Origin: CAZXIY01 sp964640935
Lineage (GTDB): Archaea; Thermoplasmatota; Thermoplasmata; Methanomassiliicoccales; Methanomethylophilaceae
Direction: 5' to 3'
NCBI GenBank assembly: GCA_964640935.1
Contig: CAZXIY010000026.1
Coordinates: 1 to 16,695, forward strand
Length of the DNA stretch: 16,695 bases
The number at the start of each line of letters is the position of its first letter. Position 1 is the stretch's first letter. Under the pieces are notes generated by a model. It did not search any database and was not told the DNA's origin. It was given only the letters and a program-made list of their open reading frames with translations. Of the stretch, positions 14,893 to 16,695 are shown one piece after another. The position numbers and the translations under genes were made by a program.

Positions 14893-15798
14893 TCAGTTGA
14901 ACTCTTCGTATGTCTTGAGTTCGAAGACACCGTTCATCTTATCCAATGCCTTGGGGAGCTCTTTCCTCATATCCGCTACGGACATCTTGCATCCGCCGAA
15001 ATCGGCGACAAGCTCCAGCGACATCACCTGGTAGCATATCTTGATCTTGCTGAATACCGAGATGAGATTGACATTGGTCGCGGCCAGCCAATCAAGGACC
15101 TGTATTATCGACCCGGGGCAGTCCGGTATGTCGATGGCCATCTTCACGAGCTTGGTCTTCTCCTTGAAGAACGTGATGGAGATGAGCCATGATGCGAAAT
15201 CAGCGACTATCAGTACGTTGCCGCCGTCGGTATCCCTGAGTATATCCCCGTATTCTGCGGAGAAATCATACACCCCGCCTTTCAGAGTTGTGGGGGCCCC
15301 GCGTCTTACCTCGTTCTTGTTCTTTGCCGGCTCCGTACGGAACACACGTCCTATATCGGCCGGTTTGATATCGATGTGATTCAGAAGCGATACGGAAGGA
15401 TCGTCCGCTGCTTTAAGCTCCTCGAACTTCTCCTTAAGGATGTCCATCTCTCCGACGAAGCTGAGATCCACCAGCATCTTCCATATGATTATCGTGTCGG
15501 AGATCCCGTCCAGTGATATGGAATTCAATATGTTTATGCCTCTGCCGGCCAGGAACCTTGCCGCCTGAGCGCTGGCCCCGGGGACGTCCTGCATGTACAT
15601 CGTTATATTCGTGAGGGTGCGGTAGTTCTCCTGAGGGTACATGGATAATATCATCTCGTACCTCTTGGGCCCTTTGTCCACATACTCGAACAGCGTGCTG
15701 TAGACATATCCGCCATCGACAAGGCCCATCATATCCGAAAGCCTGTCATCGATCGCAATCTTGGTCCCGTTGACCTTCCCAAACTCCCAGTTCTTCAT
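14893..15798 (-). CDS. Tandem ACT-domain protein upstream of acsB
   Basis: A 301-aa protein with no recognised enzymatic domain. Two ACT-like modules are visible: one from about residue 63, with NITMYMQDVPGASAQAARFL then GINILNSISL, and one from about 215, with MAIDIPDCPGSIIQVLDWLA then VNLISVFSKI. Both carry the PG turn where ACT domains often bind amino acids at dimer interfaces. No DNA-binding helix-turn-helix is evident. The gene has GGAGG seven bases before ATG 15798 and ends 4 nt before acsB. Because ACT domains usually sense amino acids and the region seems to feed methionine synthesis, a feedback role is plausible. The ligand and target are inference. Confidence 0.75.
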   Translation of the reverse strand: MKNWEFGKVNGTKIAIDDRLSDMMGLVDGGYVYSTLFEYVDKGPKRYEMILSMYPQENYRTLTNITMYMQDVPGASAQAARFLAGRGINILNSISLDGISDTIIIWKMLVDLSFVGEMDILKEKFEELKAADDPSVSLLNHIDIKPADIGRVFRTEPAKNKNEVRRGAPTTLKGGVYDFSAEYGDILRDTDGGNVLIVADFASWLISITFFKEKTKLVKMAIDIPDCPGSIIQVLDWLAATNVNLISVFSKIKICYQVMSLELVADFGGCKMSVADMRKELPKALDKMNGVFELKTYEEFN

Positions 15799-15834
15799 TG
15801 AGATCCTCCGCCTGCCCCTCTTAATCCGCCGTAA

Positions 15835-16110
15835 TCATATATCCTTTCTGTCTACATTCTTCACGGATGCGAACGGACGCGTCCACCCGGGATGTTCTTC
15901 CGAGGAATATTCCATATCGCGCCTCAGATTCAATACGCTCGCATCCTTGTTGGATGACGATATCGCCCTTATCCTCTCGGACAGTTCGGCTCCCCTCGAA
16001 TGCAGATCCGTCGCATCGGTCGCCTCGTCGATCAGGTCCGCGGCCTCGGAAAGAAGCGCAGAGGCCCTGCCGAGAAGTTCCGTCCTGTCCATGATATCCA
16101 TCTTGCCCAA
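15835..16110 (-). CDS. Small predicted helical protein, TTG start
   Basis: Hypothetical protein of 91 aa, family not recognised. Residues about 8-52 are rich in Ala, Leu, Glu and Arg with heptad-like spacing, so a helical or coiled-coil segment is likely; the tail is polar and charged. The start is taken as TTG 16110 because AGGTGA, overlapping the stop of the upstream gene, lies five bases before it. ATG at 16101 would be too far from that site. It sits between the wHTH/zinc-ribbon gene (4 nt) and the ACT gene (36 nt), so it is probably co-transcribed. No function can be given. Confidence 0.6.
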   Translation of the reverse strand: MGKMDIMDRTELLGRASALLSEAADLIDEATDATDLHSRGAELSERIRAISSSNKDASVLNLRRDMEYSSEEHPGWTRPFASVKNVDRKDI

Positions 16111-16114
16111 GATA

Positions 16115-16510
16115 TCACCTTTTCTTGCGAATGAACGTGTATCTTCCCGGCATGTGAATCTTGGTCCCCACAGAGTACGGACATACTGTGCATTTCCGGA
16201 GGACCTCGATCGTCCCGCCGTCCAATGTCCTGTTCATCACCGGGGACATCCTGTTCCTGCACACCGGGCATTCATCCGGAAGTTCAGTCTTGGACGATTC
16301 ATTGTAATCTATGACCAGCTGCAGCATATCCCTGTTCACTGCGAGACGCCTTATACGGCTGCCGCTCACGCGGTAGTCCTCCCCGTCGCGGTCCAACTCC
16401 TTCTTGACCATAGAGGCCATCTCCGATTGGGATACGACCTGCTGGTTCCTATACATGACCACGAAAATGGCCTCAGCCAGACGGTCGTCGCTCGGGATCC
16501 TGTAGGACAT
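16115..16510 (-). CDS. wHTH plus zinc-ribbon protein, first gene of the acs-side operon
   Basis: A 131-aa protein. Residues 1-70 look like a winged-helix domain (LAEAIFVVMYRNQQVVSQSEMASMV..., then VSGSRIRRLAV as a possible recognition helix). Residues 78-118 form a zinc ribbon with C81/C84 and C107/C110 (CPVC and CTVC). This suggests an archaeal nucleic-acid-binding protein; whether it regulates the downstream genes or does general transcription or RNA work is unknown. ATG 16510 has ATAATATA about 25-32 nt upstream, consistent with a leaderless transcript. The following five genes on the same strand are spaced by 36 nt or less, so it may head a six-gene transcript. Confidence 0.65.
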   Translation of the reverse strand: MSYRIPSDDRLAEAIFVVMYRNQQVVSQSEMASMVKKELDRDGEDYRVSGSRIRRLAVNRDMLQLVIDYNESSKTELPDECPVCRNRMSPVMNRTLDGGTIEVLRKCTVCPYSVGTKIHMPGRYTFIRKKR

Positions 16511-16532
16511 GAGTGCATAACCGTGTCGTATC

Positions 16533-16541
16533 TATATTATC
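16533..16541 (-). promoter_or_regulatory. TATA box of the minus-strand operon head
   Basis: On the minus strand GATAATATA lies 23-31 nt before ATG 16510. It is the clearest promoter upstream of acsB-acsD-acsC; a weaker one may lie before the ACT gene. The adjoining GATACGAC copy matches the half-site before the corrinoid-activator gene. Confidence 0.5.
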
Positions 16542-16557
16542 ATTGACACACCGATAG

Positions 16558-16568
16558 TATATTTTAAG
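16558..16568 (+). promoter_or_regulatory. TATA box of tRNA-Leu
   Basis: TATATTTTAAG lies 26-36 nt before the mature 5' end of tRNA-Leu at 16594, back to back with the divergent operon promoter. Confidence 0.55.
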
Positions 16569-16593
16569 ACTAAGAGAACAATCTGCACCCTGC

Positions 16594-16695
<102 letters not shown>

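Noticed and set aside
7166..16510. CODH catalytic subunit or methyl-pterin:CFeSP methyltransferase
   Set aside because: I looked for the Ni-Fe-S C-cluster motifs and a second pterin-binding methyltransferase in all coding frames of this region and found none. Absence holds only for this window.

Overview
The window looks like a piece of an anaerobic archaeal chromosome, most likely a Thermoplasmata/Methanomassiliicoccales-type methanogen relative. The archaeal signs are direct. TATA-like boxes lie about 25-30 nt before many start codons, suggesting leaderless or short-leader transcripts. The tRNA-Leu gene has a 17-nt intron that folds as a bulge-helix-bulge. The lineage is inferred from overall gene flavour (DUF5714, DUF3793, TIGR02495-type NrdG, bacterial-style proBA) and is not proven here. 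There are no insertion sequences, CRISPR arrays or rRNA genes; coding density is high.

Layout, left to right: (1) 133-2570, proA-proB on +, the first two steps of proline synthesis from glutamate. (2) 2609-4511, mostly on -: a DUF5714 zinc-ribbon protein, an ArsR-like regulator with a Cys-rich tail, tRNA-Val(CAC) and a DUF3793 protein. (3) 4512-4616, a divergent promoter region with an 18-bp perfect palindrome resembling a DtxR/IdeR iron box. (4) 4617-6026 (+), an aldehyde-dehydrogenase-family protein that seems to lack the catalytic cysteine. (5) 6034-6735 (-), a radical SAM NrdG-type activase, then a small two-TM protein at 6822 (+). (6) 7166-10454 (+), a corrinoid activator (RACo/AcsV-like), a core methionine-synthase-like methyltransferase and a CooC/AcsF nickel-insertion ATPase. 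(7) 10444-16510 (-), six tightly packed genes read toward the plus-strand block: wHTH/zinc-ribbon protein, small helical protein, tandem-ACT protein, full-length bacterial-type acetyl-CoA synthase (AcsB), and the small (AcsD) and large (AcsC) subunits of the corrinoid iron-sulfur protein (CFeSP). (8) 16594 to the end, tRNA-Leu(TAA) with its intron.

The main story is the 7.1-16.5 kb region. It carries acetyl-CoA synthase, both CFeSP subunits, a CFeSP reactivase and a nickel ATPase. No carbon monoxide dehydrogenase catalytic subunit and no methyltetrahydrofolate/methyl-H4MPT:CFeSP methyltransferase is present in the window. Instead the set includes a short methionine-synthase-like enzyme with the zinc ligands H209/C211/C306. 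The simplest reading is that AcsB runs backwards, splitting acetyl-CoA into CoA, CO and a methyl group on CFeSP, and that the methyl then goes to homocysteine to make methionine. This parallels the incomplete Wood-Ljungdahl pathway described for Dehalococcoides mccartyi. The tandem-ACT protein encoded just before acsB is a natural candidate for amino-acid feedback. The reaction direction, the methyl acceptor and the absence of CODH elsewhere in the genome are inferences.
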